Positions 45,544 through 54,825 of a DNA stretch of 64,000 bases are shown here, piece by piece. A program made the translations under genes and the position numbers. Numbering within the stretch: the first letter of the stretch is position 1; every line of letters begins with the position of its first letter. A model generated the notes under the pieces. It was not told where the DNA came from, did not search any database, and saw only the letters and a program-made list of their open reading frames with translations. This DNA comes from an uncultured Synechococcus sp. (GTDB lineage Bacteria; Cyanobacteriota; Cyanobacteriia; PCC-6307; Cyanobiaceae): the NCBI GenBank assembly GCA_913057985.1, contig CAJXPL010000002.1, positions 62,001-126,000 of the forward strand. Reading direction: 5' to 3'.

Positions 45544-45949
45544 AGCGTTTGAGTGTCTTTGAGCTGTTGGCGCCTCGCTTGAGGTTGCCCAAGGGCCAGC
45601 CGAGGTGCATGAGATGGTTCACCGTGTTAGGCGATGCGGTGAAGCAGTTCTCGCTGTAACTGCTGACAATTCCAATCTCTTTGAGGGTGAGCAGCAGCAA
45701 CCTCTGCTCCCGCCGTGTGCCCCGCCGGCTCGCGAGCAGCACGAAGTCGCGTTCGCGAAGTTGTTCGGTGGCCGCATCGATGCTGTCGGAATAACCCAAG
45801 GACAGGGTCTGATCAATGGCGCGATAGGCGGTGTAGATCCGTCCCTCAGGATTGTTTTCAAGGGTTTGAACCCGTTCGCTCAGGGCAATCACGGCGTCCA
45901 TCACCGACGCCTGGAGCGCCTGCTCGATCTGTTCAAGTTGCACGTTCAC
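45527..45949 (-). CDS. Unknown protein coupled to an RHH-like gene, 140 aa
   Basis: Unrecognised. GTG start at 45949 overlaps the stop of the upstream RHH-like gene (GTGA). The N-terminal half is helical with a possible coiled coil (LSERVQTLENNPEG), the middle is basic (LLASRRGTRREQRLLLL), and the C-terminus ends NLKRGANSSKTLKRFNPER. It could be a DNA-binding partner of the small protein. No membrane segment or signal peptide. Confidence 0.6.
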   Translation of the reverse strand: MNVQLEQIEQALQASVMDAVIALSERVQTLENNPEGRIYTAYRAIDQTLSLGYSDSIDAATEQLRERDFVLLASRRGTRREQRLLLLTLKEIGIVSSYSENCFTASPNTVNHLMHLGWPLGNLKRGANSSKTLKRFNPER

Positions 45950-46182
45950 AACCCTCCCACGGCCAAACGTTCATCACAGGCAGCCTCATAGGCGCGGATG
46001 GCTGCGCTGGGAATGGAGCCATTGCTCTTGAGTTGGCGCACCGACAGCTCCACGCACTGAAGCACAACGCTGGTGAGCTCGCGTCCTTCGCACAGGGCCC
46101 AGCCGCGAAGCAGCACATGAAGGCTCGGGGGAACGGAGACCGTGAGCTTGACCTGGGTCTCGCGGGTTGAGGTTTTGATCAT
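45946..46182 (-). CDS. Small ribbon-helix-helix-like protein, 78 aa
   Basis: The N-terminal strand QVKLTVSVPPSLHVLLRGWA followed by two predicted helices fits the ribbon-helix-helix fold (strand pairing plus VPPSLH turn). RHH proteins of this size repress their own operons. It is the first gene of a two-gene unit with the 140-residue protein. Identification is by fold-level resemblance only. Confidence 0.55.
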   Translation of the reverse strand: MIKTSTRETQVKLTVSVPPSLHVLLRGWALCEGRELTSVVLQCVELSVRQLKSNGSIPSAAIRAYEAACDERLAVGGL

Positions 46183-46499
46183 GGCCCGTTTGCTGCCAGA
46201 GCACTCTCAAGGTAGCTCCATGACACCTGTAAAGCAACTGCTGGGTAGCTGCTGGGTGTCTTATGGGTTGCTTCGTGGTTGCTTGGAAGTGCTCCTGCGC
46301 TTGCTGAGTGCTGGATCATGGGTCCCTGTTGATTCGGCCGCGCTTGTTATGTCTTTGTGTCGTCATTCAGCCATTCCTGGAATGTCACTCTTGCTCTCTG
46401 GGTGATTTGAGGTAATAAATATTTTCGAATCGATGAAGAGCCTTTGATGCAGATATTGCATGAATATGGATAAAATGGACTCTTAGAAACATTGGCTCG
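46183..46499. other. Intergenic region between two RHH-like genes
   Basis: 317 bases. No convincing gene; a plus-strand frame from 46181 to 46405 is hydrophobic in the middle but has no recognisable features. The right end is AT-rich, with an ATGCA-5-TGCAT inverted repeat at 46447-46461 and GGATAAAATGG at 46468-46478 that could be a -10 element for the gene at 46500. The GCTGGGTAGCTGCTGGGTG duplication near 46238-46258 is a short direct repeat. Confidence 0.3.
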
Positions 46500-46895
46500 A
46501 TGGGCGCTGCTTCTGTTCAGGCTGACAAGGTTGTCAACGTCAGAATGTCTGAATCAGAGCACACTCTGTTGAAGGCCTATTGCACTTCGTTGAACCGCAG
46601 CATGCAAGATGTGCTCCGTGATTTCGCGTTGATGCAAATCCAGAAGCAACGCTTCTGTTGCCGCCTTGTGCGCTCCTTGATGGAAGTGCATGGGATCGAA
46701 CAAGACCCCAGAGTTGATAAGCCTTGTTTTGGCTATTCCTGTTATTACTGCCGTCATGCAGAGGCATGCACGGCTGGAGCAACAGATCTGCTTTATATCC
46801 CCCGCCAGGAGATCCGCGAACTGGTTGCTGAGGAGGCGTCTTACATTTTCGACTTTGACGGTAGCAGCATCGAGCCCCCGCCCCATGCCTTTTAG
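46500..46895 (+). CDS. RHH-like protein with C-terminal Cys cluster, 131 aa
   Basis: Unrecognised as a named gene. Residues ~10-50 (VVNVRMSESEHTLLKAYCTS then LNRSMQDVLRDFAL) have the strand-helix-helix pattern of RHH regulators. The second half holds a Cys group, KPCFGYSCYYCRHAEAC, that could bind zinc or an Fe-S cluster, then LLYIPRQEIRELVAEEAS. A regulator sensing metal or redox state is a reasonable inference. It is preceded by an AT-rich, palindromic promoter region. Confidence 0.6.
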   Translation: MGAASVQADKVVNVRMSESEHTLLKAYCTSLNRSMQDVLRDFALMQIQKQRFCCRLVRSLMEVHGIEQDPRVDKPCFGYSCYYCRHAEACTAGATDLLYIPRQEIRELVAEEASYIFDFDGSSIEPPPHAF

Positions 46896-47092
46896 GCAGG
46901 AGTCACTGCAAGTCTTGTTCGCAAGTTGTGGATGTTGAGAAATCCGCGCACAACCCCTTCAACAATCCGGACGATTCGACGCATCGTCACTCTGGCCAGT
47001 CGCTCATCGGGCTTGGAATCCAGACAGCGCGATTTTTCAGGCGTTGGTGTTTGAGTTTGACCCCTGCTTCGGCGGGGGCGAATCCGTTTCAT
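46892..47092 (-). CDS. Possible small basic protein, 66 aa
   Basis: Minus-strand frame with ATG at 47092, highly basic (MKRIRPRRSRGQTQTPTPE and RVTMRRIVRIVEGVVRGF). It converges with the RHH-like gene, overlapping by 4 bases. Composition is plausible for a real small protein, but there is no ribosome site or homologue I recognise. Confidence 0.3.
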   Translation of the reverse strand: MKRIRPRRSRGQTQTPTPEKSRCLDSKPDERLARVTMRRIVRIVEGVVRGFLNIHNLRTRLAVTPA

Positions 47093-47253
47093 TCTTAAGA
47101 AATCTGGTTGTGTATCCCTGCGTACGGATCAGTCCGTCAGTCTGATCACGTGGTCGAATCGCTCCGGTGGTGCATCACCGTCGGCCACACAACATTCCCA
47201 GATTGATATCAAGAAGATCGGTCATCGGGATCGACGTTTGATCTTGTTCGAAA

Positions 47254-47340
47254 CGGAGAGGGTGGGATTCGAACCCACGGTGCCCGTGAAGACACGCTGG
47301 TTTTCAAGACCAGAGCCATAAACCACTCGACCACCTCTCC
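47254..47340 (-). tRNA. trnS-UGA: tRNA-Ser (anticodon UGA)
   Basis: 87-base class II tRNA. On the minus strand the acceptor stem is GGAGAGG pairing with CCTCTCC plus discriminator G; the anticodon arm CTGGT-CTTGAAA-ACCAG gives TGA; a long variable arm follows (GTGTC-TTCACGGGCAC region), then GGTTCGAATCCC. CCA is not encoded. The 5' end lies 6 bases from a 28-bp palindrome. Confidence 0.95.
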
Positions 47341-47346
47341 AGAGGG

Positions 47347-47374
47347 TGTCAGGTGTCCCGCGGGACACCTGACA
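47347..47374. repeat. 28-bp perfect palindrome between nrdJ and tRNA-Ser
   Basis: Two 14-base arms, TGTCAGGTGTCCCG and CGGGACACCTGACA, with no spacer. On the minus strand it lies 24 bases after the nrdJ stop and 6 bases before the tRNA 5' end. No T-run follows on either side, so a canonical terminator is not formed. Confidence 0.85.
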
Positions 47375-47398
47375 ACTGTATCGGGGCGTGACCCCAGC

Positions 47399-49729
47399 TC
47401 AGTTTTCGGGCTTGGCCAGTGGCAGCAGGCACTTGTCGGAATCACAACCAGCGGGGCCGGCTTCCGTCAGCTCACCCTGGTCGTAACGCTGCAGTGCTTC
47501 GAAGAAATCACTGCTGACGCGACGCTTCACCACAGCCGATTGCAGCTCCTCGTAGGTGGCTGCATCGATCGGCTCAAAGGGCAGGCGGGGGAAGGTGGCA
47601 TTGGCATCGAAGCGGGCCAGAAGTGCTGCTGAGATGTAGCCCTCGCCCTTCTCCATGGCTTGATGCAGAGCATCAGCCAAGGGTTCGATTTCGTGCTCGC
47701 GGAATTCGATGGTGGCGGAGGTGTTGTGGGCGGTGTAATGCCGCTGCACTTGCATGTAGAAATCGAATTGCGCCATGGCACTGAAGCCGTTGATGTCAAC
47801 AGCATCAGCACCGGGCAGGTTGGCCCAGCTCACCTCGGTGGGAATCTCCACCAGCCATTCGGTGCAGCGGGGATCGAAGGGGTCATTCAGCAGACGGCCT
47901 TCCTCATCCTTGTCGGACTGGGAGGGAACGATGGTGTAGCCGTAGTCCATGCAGGCCATGGCCACGGGGTCGTTCTTGCGGAAGGTGATCCGGCGGATGA
48001 AGCGCTGGGCTTTGGGGGGATGCCAGCCGGGGGCGGCACCGGTGAGCAGGCTCTTGGTGCCTGCAGGCTGAACGGTGGTGCAGCGGTTGGGGCGACGCAA
48101 ACCATGGCGGTCGCAGTAGTCCCAGACCGTTTGATTGACGATCTCTTTCCAGCGGCTCAGGTAAGCGGCTTCCTGCTCCTTGAAGCGCAGACCCTCCTTG
48201 GTATCAGGCCGGCCAGCCTCCCACCAGCGCAGCCATTCCGTGCCGAAGGCATGGACGAAGAAGTCGAACAGGCCGGTGAAGCTGACGCCCACGATCGGAT
48301 CCCACTCACGGCTCTGGCGGTAGCGCTCCACTTCAAAACGATGGTTGAGCAGACAAGCAACCGACAGGGCACCCGCACGGAAGGCATCGGCCTGGCCTTC
48401 CTCGTCGCTGGGGTCGATCTGGTTGAGGTGCACCTCGGCCAGATTGCAGTGGAAGTCGGCACCCAGGATCTCGCCGCAGGGATTCAAGCCGTAACGACTG
48501 AGGCGGTGCTCCAGCTCGTCAGCTCCGATAGGGCCATGGTTGTCGGACAGCCAACGTCCCGCTTCCTCACGCCCCTGATCACAGTAGATCTCAATGAACT
48601 CGCTGCGCAGTTCAGGGGTTGTGAGCAGATCAGCATTGGAGCGAGCGATCGCCTCGGGTGCGAACTGGATGGCACCTTCACCGGAGTGGAACTGCTTGGT
48701 CACCGCTGCGTGCACAACGTCCTTGCTGGGACGGGTGTGATAAACGCGGGTGTGGTTGGCCATCCGCAGCGCATCACGCTCGGGATCGATCCTCCAGTTG
48801 CCCTCCTCGTCCTGCTGCCAGAGGTTGTCCTTGGAGGACGCAGCAGCCTGGTCGTCGGAGGCGAACTGGCGCATGCCGGCGCTGCGACGGATGTTTCCGG
48901 CCACGATCGTGACGGCGGCTTCGTCGATCAGCAGGCAGCACTCCACGGAGGTGAGCCGACGGCCCTGGGCCTTGTTGAGCAGACGAGCAACGCGCCCGTA
49001 AAGATCCTTCAGTTTGACGGGGTTGGCCATGCCACCGAACCCCTTCAGCGTTTCCCCAACAGGGCGCACATCGCTGAGGTCCACTTCGATCTGAATGGGA
49101 CCGCCGTTGAACCGCTCATCGCTGCTGAGCTCGAGCATCAGCTGATAGCTGTCCACCCAGCCACGGCGGGTGTCGCCCACCTTGATGGTCACCTTGTTGC
49201 CATCAATGCTGTGGGTGCAGTCGTCCTGGCGCTCAGCCGCAGGAGTGATGCCGATTTCGCTGACGCTGGGGACTTCAAAGCTGTTGCGCACCACCGGAAG
49301 CCGGTCGATCAGGTGCGGCTCGATGATGGCGCCGGTGCCGCAGCCCATCATCGCCAGGTCCATCATCAGACCGAAGGCCTGCCAATCCACCAGATTGGTG
49401 GAGGTGCAGTTGTAGGAGCCCGAGAAGTTTTCGGGCTGTTCGATCCAGCGGGTGCCACCGATCCAGAGCCAGCGGCCTGAGGGAAGAGCTTTTTTCTCGG
49501 CCTGCATGCGAGCCAGCAGGGCCACTTCCGCATCGCTCAGGTTGCCCAGCTGACGAAGGCCTTCCAGGTTTCGCGCGCCCACCTGACTCCAGCTCTCACG
49601 GCCGCTGGGGGTTTTGCGGCTGTAGGTGCGATAGAAGACCGGGTTGGCAGCAGGAGCGGTTGCAGGGAAGTCGCCGAACCCGGCGATAGCTCCCGCAGAG
49701 GTCTCCACACGATTTGGAGTGAGGGTCAC
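47399..49729 (-). CDS. nrdJ: Adenosylcobalamin-dependent ribonucleoside-triphosphate reductase (class II)
   Basis: Makes deoxyribonucleotides with a B12 radical, oxygen-independent, 776 residues. Features: NCTSTNLVDWQAF with the first active Cys, FGGMANP, the finger-loop region NPCGEILGADFHCNLAEVHL, and C-terminal TVQPAGTKSLLTG and the redox Cys pair GCDSDKC. The frame is open up to 49888, but GTG at 49729 gives the family N-terminus. Its presence makes DNA synthesis depend on cobalamin. Divergent from a methyltransferase gene. Confidence 0.94.
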   Translation of the reverse strand: MTLTPNRVETSAGAIAGFGDFPATAPAANPVFYRTYSRKTPSGRESWSQVGARNLEGLRQLGNLSDAEVALLARMQAEKKALPSGRWLWIGGTRWIEQPENFSGSYNCTSTNLVDWQAFGLMMDLAMMGCGTGAIIEPHLIDRLPVVRNSFEVPSVSEIGITPAAERQDDCTHSIDGNKVTIKVGDTRRGWVDSYQLMLELSSDERFNGGPIQIEVDLSDVRPVGETLKGFGGMANPVKLKDLYGRVARLLNKAQGRRLTSVECCLLIDEAAVTIVAGNIRRSAGMRQFASDDQAAASSKDNLWQQDEEGNWRIDPERDALRMANHTRVYHTRPSKDVVHAAVTKQFHSGEGAIQFAPEAIARSNADLLTTPELRSEFIEIYCDQGREEAGRWLSDNHGPIGADELEHRLSRYGLNPCGEILGADFHCNLAEVHLNQIDPSDEEGQADAFRAGALSVACLLNHRFEVERYRQSREWDPIVGVSFTGLFDFFVHAFGTEWLRWWEAGRPDTKEGLRFKEQEAAYLSRWKEIVNQTVWDYCDRHGLRRPNRCTTVQPAGTKSLLTGAAPGWHPPKAQRFIRRITFRKNDPVAMACMDYGYTIVPSQSDKDEEGRLLNDPFDPRCTEWLVEIPTEVSWANLPGADAVDINGFSAMAQFDFYMQVQRHYTAHNTSATIEFREHEIEPLADALHQAMEKGEGYISAALLARFDANATFPRLPFEPIDAATYEELQSAVVKRRVSSDFFEALQRYDQGELTEAGPAGCDSDKCLLPLAKPEN

Positions 49730-49850
49730 GTGCGGTGCTGGGGCGAAGGACAAGTATCGAAACCCTAACGCCACAGATGGGGGTAGCAAGGTCTCCTTAC
49801 CACCATCAACAGTGTCCTGTTCAAACTGAGCGCTAAATCGACAGCAAATC

Positions 49851-50528
49851 ATGCAGCGGCGGCTCGAGCCTGAGTTGATGAACGGCATTGCACAGGTGCA
49901 GGCCTATGCCGCTGCCGACTTCAGTTCCGGCGATCAAGCCACCATCGAAGCGATTCAGCGTCTCCTCTCACGCACATCGCCTTTGCCGCCAGATCCACTG
50001 GTGGTGGATCTGGGTTGTGGGCCGGGAAACATCACGCTTCGCTTGGCTGGCCTCTTCCCCAAGGCTCGAATCATCGGCATCGACGGTGCCGAATCGATGC
50101 TGGCTCTGGCCCGGGAGCGGGCGCAGCATCAGCAACTGGAGATCTCATTCCTCTGTCAGACCCTTCAGGAGGTTCTTGAAGGTCCTCTGCTTGGGCAGGC
50201 TGATCTGATCGTCAGCAACAGCCTTTTGCATCACCTGCATCAACCCGATCTGCTCTGGACGGTCAGTCGAGCCCTGGCAGCACCTGGGTGTCGTGCCTTG
50301 CATCGGGATCTGCGGCGTCCGGCCTCCGACGCTGAGATTCAACAGCTGCTGCTGAAACACCTGCCATCGGCGCCAGAGGTGTTGCAGCACGATTTCGCTG
50401 CCTCGCTGGCGGCGGCCTTTGAGCCTGATGAGGTGATTGCCGAGCTCCACCGGCTGGGACTCAACCAGTTGACGGTGTCGGCAGAGGACGACCGTTATCT
50501 GGTGGTGTCAGGCTTGGTGAAGTCCTGA
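49851..50528 (+). CDS. SAM-dependent methyltransferase
   Basis: Class I methyltransferase, 225 residues. Motif I VVDLGCGPGNITLRLAGLFP, the acidic loop GIDGAESMLALARER and post-motif NSLLHHLHQPDLLW are clear. Substrate unknown. ATG 49851 (alternative ATG 49878). prfC follows after 6 bases, so they are probably co-transcribed. Confidence 0.88.
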   Translation: MQRRLEPELMNGIAQVQAYAAADFSSGDQATIEAIQRLLSRTSPLPPDPLVVDLGCGPGNITLRLAGLFPKARIIGIDGAESMLALARERAQHQQLEISFLCQTLQEVLEGPLLGQADLIVSNSLLHHLHQPDLLWTVSRALAAPGCRALHRDLRRPASDAEIQQLLLKHLPSAPEVLQHDFAASLAAAFEPDEVIAELHRLGLNQLTVSAEDDRYLVVSGLVKS

Positions 50529-50534
50529 AATCCG

Positions 50535-52181
50535 ATGAGCGGCAGTCAAGCGACCACTGATGGTGATCTGGCCCAGGTTCTGGCCTCGGCGGTGGATCGC
50601 CGTCGCAACTTTGCGATCATTTCCCACCCGGACGCGGGAAAAACAACTCTCACTGAGAAGTTGCTGCTCTACGGCGGTGCCATTCAGCAGGCCGGTGCGG
50701 TGAAAGCCCGGGGCGAGCAGCGCAAGGTGACCTCCGACTGGATGGAGCTTGAAAAGCAGCGGGGGATTTCGATCACCTCAACGGTGCTGCAGTTCGATTA
50801 CGACGCCACCACGATCAACCTCCTGGACACACCAGGTCACCAGGATTTTTCCGAAGACACCTATCGAACGCTGGCAGCGGCTGACAACGCCGTGATGCTG
50901 GAAGATGCCGCCAAGGGCCTGGAGCCTCAGACGCGGAAGCTGTTCGAGGTCTGCCGCATGAGGCAGATCCCGATCTTCACCTTCATCAACAAGATGGACC
51001 GCCCGGGGCGGGAACCGCTCACCCTGCTCGATGAAATCGAGTCGGAACTCGGCCTCACCCCCTGGGCAGTGAACTGGCCGATCGGCAGTGGCGAGCAATT
51101 CCGTGGTGTGATCGATCGCCGCAGCAAGGAGGTGGTTCTGTTCAGCCGTGCTGAACGCGGCAAGCAGGCCAGTGAGCAACGCCTCTCGCTGGACGACCCT
51201 GCCCTGCGCGAATTGGTGGAAGAGGACCTGCTGGATCTGGCCATTGAAGAAATGGAGTTCCTGGAGGCGGCTGGCGCCGAGCTGGACATTGAGATGGTCC
51301 ATGCCGGTGAGCTCACCCCGGTGTTCTTCGGCTCGGCCATGACCAACTTCGGGGTCCGTCCGTTCCTCGATGCCTTCCTTGAGATGGCACAACGGCCGAT
51401 CGCCCGATCCAGCAGCGAAGGTCTGGTGGACCCGTTGCGTGAAGGGTTCAGCGGCTTCGTGTTCAAGCTTCAGGCCAACATGGACCCCAGGCACCGCGAC
51501 CGGGTTGCCTTCGTCCGTGTCTGCAGCGGCCGCTTCGAAAAAGACATGACGGTGAAGCACGCCCGCACGGGCAAAGCGATCCGTCTCTCACGTCCTCAAA
51601 AGCTGTTCGGTCAGGACCGAGCCGTGGTGGAAGACGCCTATCCGGGTGATGTGATCGGTCTCAACAACCCCGGCATGTTTTCCATTGGCGACACCCTTTA
51701 TGTGGGTTCGAAAGTGGAATACGAAGGCATTCCCTGTTTCAGCCCGGAAATTTTCAGTTGGCTGCGCAACCCCAACCCTTCAGCCTTCAAGAACTTCCGC
51801 AAAGGGGTGAACGAGCTGCGGGAAGAGGGGGCTGTGCAGATCCTTTATGACACCGACGAGAGCAAGCGGGATCCAATTCTGGCGGCCGTTGGACAACTCC
51901 AGCTTGAGGTGGTGCAGCACCGCCTTGAAAACGAATATGGCGTGGAAACCCGCCTTGAGCCCATGGGTTTCCAGGTTGCCCGTTGGATCAACGGCGGTTG
52001 GGCTGAACTCGAAAAGGTGGGCCGGATTTTCAATTGCAAGACCGTGCGTGATACCTGGAATCGGCCTGTGCTGTTGTTCAAGAACGAGTGGAATCTCAAC
52101 CAGCTTCGGGAAGACCACCCCGACCTTGAACTCAGCAGTGTTGCCCCGGTGGTGAGTGGAGTGGAGCCGATCAGTCTCTGA
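50535..52181 (+). CDS. prfC: Peptide chain release factor 3
   Basis: GTPase that ejects RF1/RF2 after termination, 548 residues. G1 [20 protein letters not shown]2/G3 KQRGISIT and [14 protein letters not shown], and G4 [10 protein letters not shown] are intact, followed by RF3-type C-terminal domains. Ends with two further in-line small genes. Confidence 0.97.
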   Translation: MSGSQATTDGDLAQVLASAVDRRRNFAIISHPDAGKTTLTEKLLLYGGAIQQAGAVKARGEQRKVTSDWMELEKQRGISITSTVLQFDYDATTINLLDTPGHQDFSEDTYRTLAAADNAVMLEDAAKGLEPQTRKLFEVCRMRQIPIFTFINKMDRPGREPLTLLDEIESELGLTPWAVNWPIGSGEQFRGVIDRRSKEVVLFSRAERGKQASEQRLSLDDPALRELVEEDLLDLAIEEMEFLEAAGAELDIEMVHAGELTPVFFGSAMTNFGVRPFLDAFLEMAQRPIARSSSEGLVDPLREGFSGFVFKLQANMDPRHRDRVAFVRVCSGRFEKDMTVKHARTGKAIRLSRPQKLFGQDRAVVEDAYPGDVIGLNNPGMFSIGDTLYVGSKVEYEGIPCFSPEIFSWLRNPNPSAFKNFRKGVNELREEGAVQILYDTDESKRDPILAAVGQLQLEVVQHRLENEYGVETRLEPMGFQVARWINGGWAELEKVGRIFNCKTVRDTWNRPVLLFKNEWNLNQLREDHPDLELSSVAPVVSGVEPISL

Positions 52182-52250
52182 ACCGCGCCGATCACCCCAT
52201 CCACACCTCCACGGCTCTCTCGCCAGAATTGTGCCGCGCTTTCAACTTCC

Positions 52251-52472
52251 GTGAGTACGTTCTGGCTGCTGAGGAATAGCGCTGACGGCGGCACCGAATA
52301 CGTGTGTTTCCGTGGTGATGACGAATCGGTGGAAATGCTGGAGGGCTACCACCTTCCTCCGCAGATGCCGTTGATCAAGCGCCGCTCCTGGATGAACCGG
52401 GTGGATGCCCTCAGCTGCCGGAGCAGGCTGGAACGCAGCGAGGGTTTTCGTCACGGTGCGCCCCTCTTCTGA
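52251..52472 (+). CDS. Small conserved-looking protein, 73 aa
   Basis: Unrecognised. GTG start at 52251. Trp/Phe-rich start (STFWLLRNSADGGTEYVCFR), acidic middle (DDESVEMLEGYHLPP) and basic end. It looks like a folded small soluble protein rather than a spurious frame, and lies between prfC and the CPP1-like gene on the same strand. No function can be assigned. Confidence 0.5.
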   Translation: MSTFWLLRNSADGGTEYVCFRGDDESVEMLEGYHLPPQMPLIKRRSWMNRVDALSCRSRLERSEGFRHGAPLF

Positions 52473-52514
52473 ACAGGCCCCGATACGCTCATCAAAAGGA
52501 ACCCGATCGACGCA

Positions 52515-53210
52515 ATGGCAGCCCTGGGTGAATCTGGTCCCGATGCAAACGCAGATGATCCATTCGCCCGTCTCGGCCTGAGCCGTGATGCGGGCTTTGA
52601 TCAGGTTCAGGCGGCCAAAGCACGCTGTCTCGCCGAGGTTTCCGGTGATGATCAGGCCCGAGCCAAGATTGAAGCGGCCTACGACGCCGTCCTGATGGCG
52701 CGTCTTCGGGACCGGCAACAGGGTCAGGTGAGTGCGGCTGCAGCGACGGCATCGGAGCGGGAGGCCATGGCGGGATCCATGCCTTCTCCGCCAGCTCAGG
52801 CACCGATGGGCAACGTGTTGGCGAATCTCCGCAACAGGCTGCCCGATCCCTCCCCGACCCTCTCCGGCCTCAAGCCCGACTGGGCCCTGGTGGAAGGGCA
52901 GGGGCGTTCCGTTCGCCTGATTGCAGGGATCGTCGGCGTTGCTCTGTTGCTGATCTCGGCCGGGAGCATTCAGTTGGTGCTGGCCCTGGCAACCATCGGC
53001 GTTTTTCTCAGTCAGGTTCGCCGTGGTCGCCGCCCACTGGCATCCCTGGGCTGGACGTTGCTGGTGCTCATTCTGGGCTTGGCGGCAGGCTCTTTGCTGA
53101 ACCTGGCGCTCTCTCCCACTGCTGTTGAACAGCTGGCTCTCAGTCCTCTGCAGATCCAGGCTCTGCCTGCAGCTCTGCTGCTGTGGGCTGCAGCCCTGTT
53201 CCTGGCTTGA
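52515..53210 (+). CDS. CPP1-like (J-like domain) membrane protein
   Basis: 231 residues. The N-terminal DPFARLGLSRDAGFDQVQAA and IEAAYDAVLMARLRDRQQ form a J-like domain without the HPD motif, followed by a Pro/Ala linker and three to four C-terminal membrane helices (LIAGIVGVALLLISAGSI; LGWTLLVLILGLAAGSLL; LPAALLLWAAALFLA). This is the layout of the CPP1 family, in plants a chaperone-like protein of protochlorophyllide oxidoreductase. Its cyanobacterial client is not known. Confidence 0.82.
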   Translation: MAALGESGPDANADDPFARLGLSRDAGFDQVQAAKARCLAEVSGDDQARAKIEAAYDAVLMARLRDRQQGQVSAAAATASEREAMAGSMPSPPAQAPMGNVLANLRNRLPDPSPTLSGLKPDWALVEGQGRSVRLIAGIVGVALLLISAGSIQLVLALATIGVFLSQVRRGRRPLASLGWTLLVLILGLAAGSLLNLALSPTAVEQLALSPLQIQALPAALLLWAAALFLA

Positions 53211-53213
53211 GCA

Positions 53214-54131
53214 TCAGGCCGCCGTCGGTAGGCCGTCAATCAGCTCCTGCAGCTCCGCAGCGGTCACGTCATAACGGTCGTTGCAGAAGTGGCACGTCAG
53301 TTCCGCGCCACCGTCCTTGTCACGCATGTCGGTGAGTTCGTCCCTGCCCAGCAGGAGCAGGGCTGCTTTGCTGCGTTCACGGCTGCAAGGACAGAAAAAA
53401 CGAAGCTCCTGGCTGGCCTCGGCATCGTCGAGGGGTTTGGGATCAAGGTCGGGGAAGACGTCCCGAAGCAGATCCTCCAGCTGGTCGCCACTTGCCGCCA
53501 GCCGCTGACTGAATCCAGTGATCTCGCGGCAACGCTGTTCAATCAGCTCCACCAGGGCCGGCTCTTCCGCCGCTTTGGGAAGGATTTGAACCAGGAGCCC
53601 ACCGCTGGCATGGATGCCGGCGCTGTTCACTTGCTCACCCACAAACACGGCTGAAGGGGTCTGTTCGGAGTGGAGCAGATAGGAGGCCACATCCTCACCA
53701 ATGCCTCCACTGACGAGCTCAACGGTGCTGTTGAAGGGCTCACCCTTGCCGTCATCACGCATCACATGGAGGTACCCGGTGCCAGCGGCCTCCTTGAAGT
53801 TGAAGCTGAAATGCCCAGCTTCATCCTGAATGGGATCGAGTTCGAGGGCCGGCTCGCCGACGTAGCCACGGACGGTTCCGTTGCGTCCGGCATCCACCAT
53901 CAAGTTCTTGATTGGTCCGTCGGAACCGAGACGCAGGTTCACCCGGCCGTGGCGAACCTTCATCGAACTGGCGAGCATCAATCCAGCGGCCATGGCTCGT
54001 CCAAGCATCACGCTGGTGAGGAACGACAGACCATGGCGCTCCCTCGCCTCACGCACGATGTTGGTTGTCGATACCGCCACCAACCGGATGCCGCCCTCAG
54101 CGGCTGTTGCGCGAACCAGCCGGTCGGCCAT
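53214..54131 (-). CDS. hslO: Redox-regulated chaperone Hsp33
   Basis: Holdase activated by oxidation and heat, 305 residues. The zinc-binding redox switch is intact at the C-terminus as FFCPCSRER (CxC, about residue 250) and TCHFCND (CxxC, about 283). It lies 14 bases downstream of an ABC ATPase gene on the same strand and converges with the CPP1-like gene, 3 bases apart. Confidence 0.95.
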   Translation of the reverse strand: MADRLVRATAAEGGIRLVAVSTTNIVREARERHGLSFLTSVMLGRAMAAGLMLASSMKVRHGRVNLRLGSDGPIKNLMVDAGRNGTVRGYVGEPALELDPIQDEAGHFSFNFKEAAGTGYLHVMRDDGKGEPFNSTVELVSGGIGEDVASYLLHSEQTPSAVFVGEQVNSAGIHASGGLLVQILPKAAEEPALVELIEQRCREITGFSQRLAASGDQLEDLLRDVFPDLDPKPLDDAEASQELRFFCPCSRERSKAALLLLGRDELTDMRDKDGGAELTCHFCNDRYDVTAAELQELIDGLPTAA

Positions 54132-54145
54132 ATCCCATCGGAAGC

Positions 54146-54784
54146 TCAGGGCAATGTAGTCATCGGTTCGAGCCGCCCGCCCTGCAAGCGCAGTCTTTGG
54201 CAGTCCCAGTCCTGAAACAGCTCGGGTTCATGGGTGACCACGATCAACACCTGTTCACGGGCGAGGCCAGCGAGCAGATCAAGCACGTCCCGTCGCACCG
54301 ACCAATCCAAACCTGCGGTGGGTTCATCCAGGAGGAGAACTTCAGCGCCGCGGAGCATTTGCACGGCGAGGGCAAGCCGCCGTTGCTGCCCGCCGCTCAG
54401 CCGTTCTGGTGCCGTTGTGGAGGCGATGCTGTCGAGGCCAACCCGTTCGAGCACGCTCTGTTCGCGCTCATGACCGAGCCGCCGATGCCCCAGCCGCAGT
54501 TCCTGAGCCACGCTCAGCCCGAGGAAATGGCGCTCGGGAAACTGGAAAACGATGCCGCAAAGCCAGCGCAGCTGCCGTCGTTTCATCGTGCTCCCGTTCC
54601 AGCGGATGCTGCCGGATGTGGGTGATGCCAAGCCGCTGATGATTTCCAGCAGCGATGTCTTTCCGGATCCACTGGCGCCAGCAATCAGCAGCGGCCGTCC
54701 CTTCTGCGTCTGAAAACCGACGCCGTCGAGGATGGGGGCACCAGCAGTCGCAGGTGCATAGGTGATTCCTGAGAGCTCGAGCAT
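54146..54784 (-). CDS. ECF/CbiO-type ABC transporter ATP-binding protein
   Basis: 212 residues. Walker [11 protein letters not shown]-loop [11 protein letters not shown], which is the ECF-type (CbiO/EcfA) motif, signature [16 protein letters not shown], and Walker [17 protein letters not shown] ATPases energise vitamin, cobalt or nickel importers. No EcfT or S component is adjacent, so its partners must be elsewhere. hslO follows in the same direction. Confidence 0.85.
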   Translation of the reverse strand: MLELSGITYAPATAGAPILDGVGFQTQKGRPLLIAGASGSGKTSLLEIISGLASPTSGSIRWNGSTMKRRQLRWLCGIVFQFPERHFLGLSVAQELRLGHRRLGHEREQSVLERVGLDSIASTTAPERLSGGQQRRLALAVQMLRGAEVLLLDEPTAGLDWSVRRDVLDLLAGLAREQVLIVVTHEPELFQDWDCQRLRLQGGRLEPMTTLP

Positions 54785-54825
54785 GCGTTCAGCTTGAACG
54801 ATGATGACGGAGTCGCGATGGCCCC

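Noticed and set aside
46181-46405. 74-codon plus-strand frame in the RHH gap
   Set aside because: Hydrophobic but with no plausible ribosome site or domain, and it starts on top of the ATG of the opposite gene.
47660-49480. 606-codon plus-strand open frame
   Set aside because: Shadow of nrdJ on the opposite strand; no recognisable domain.
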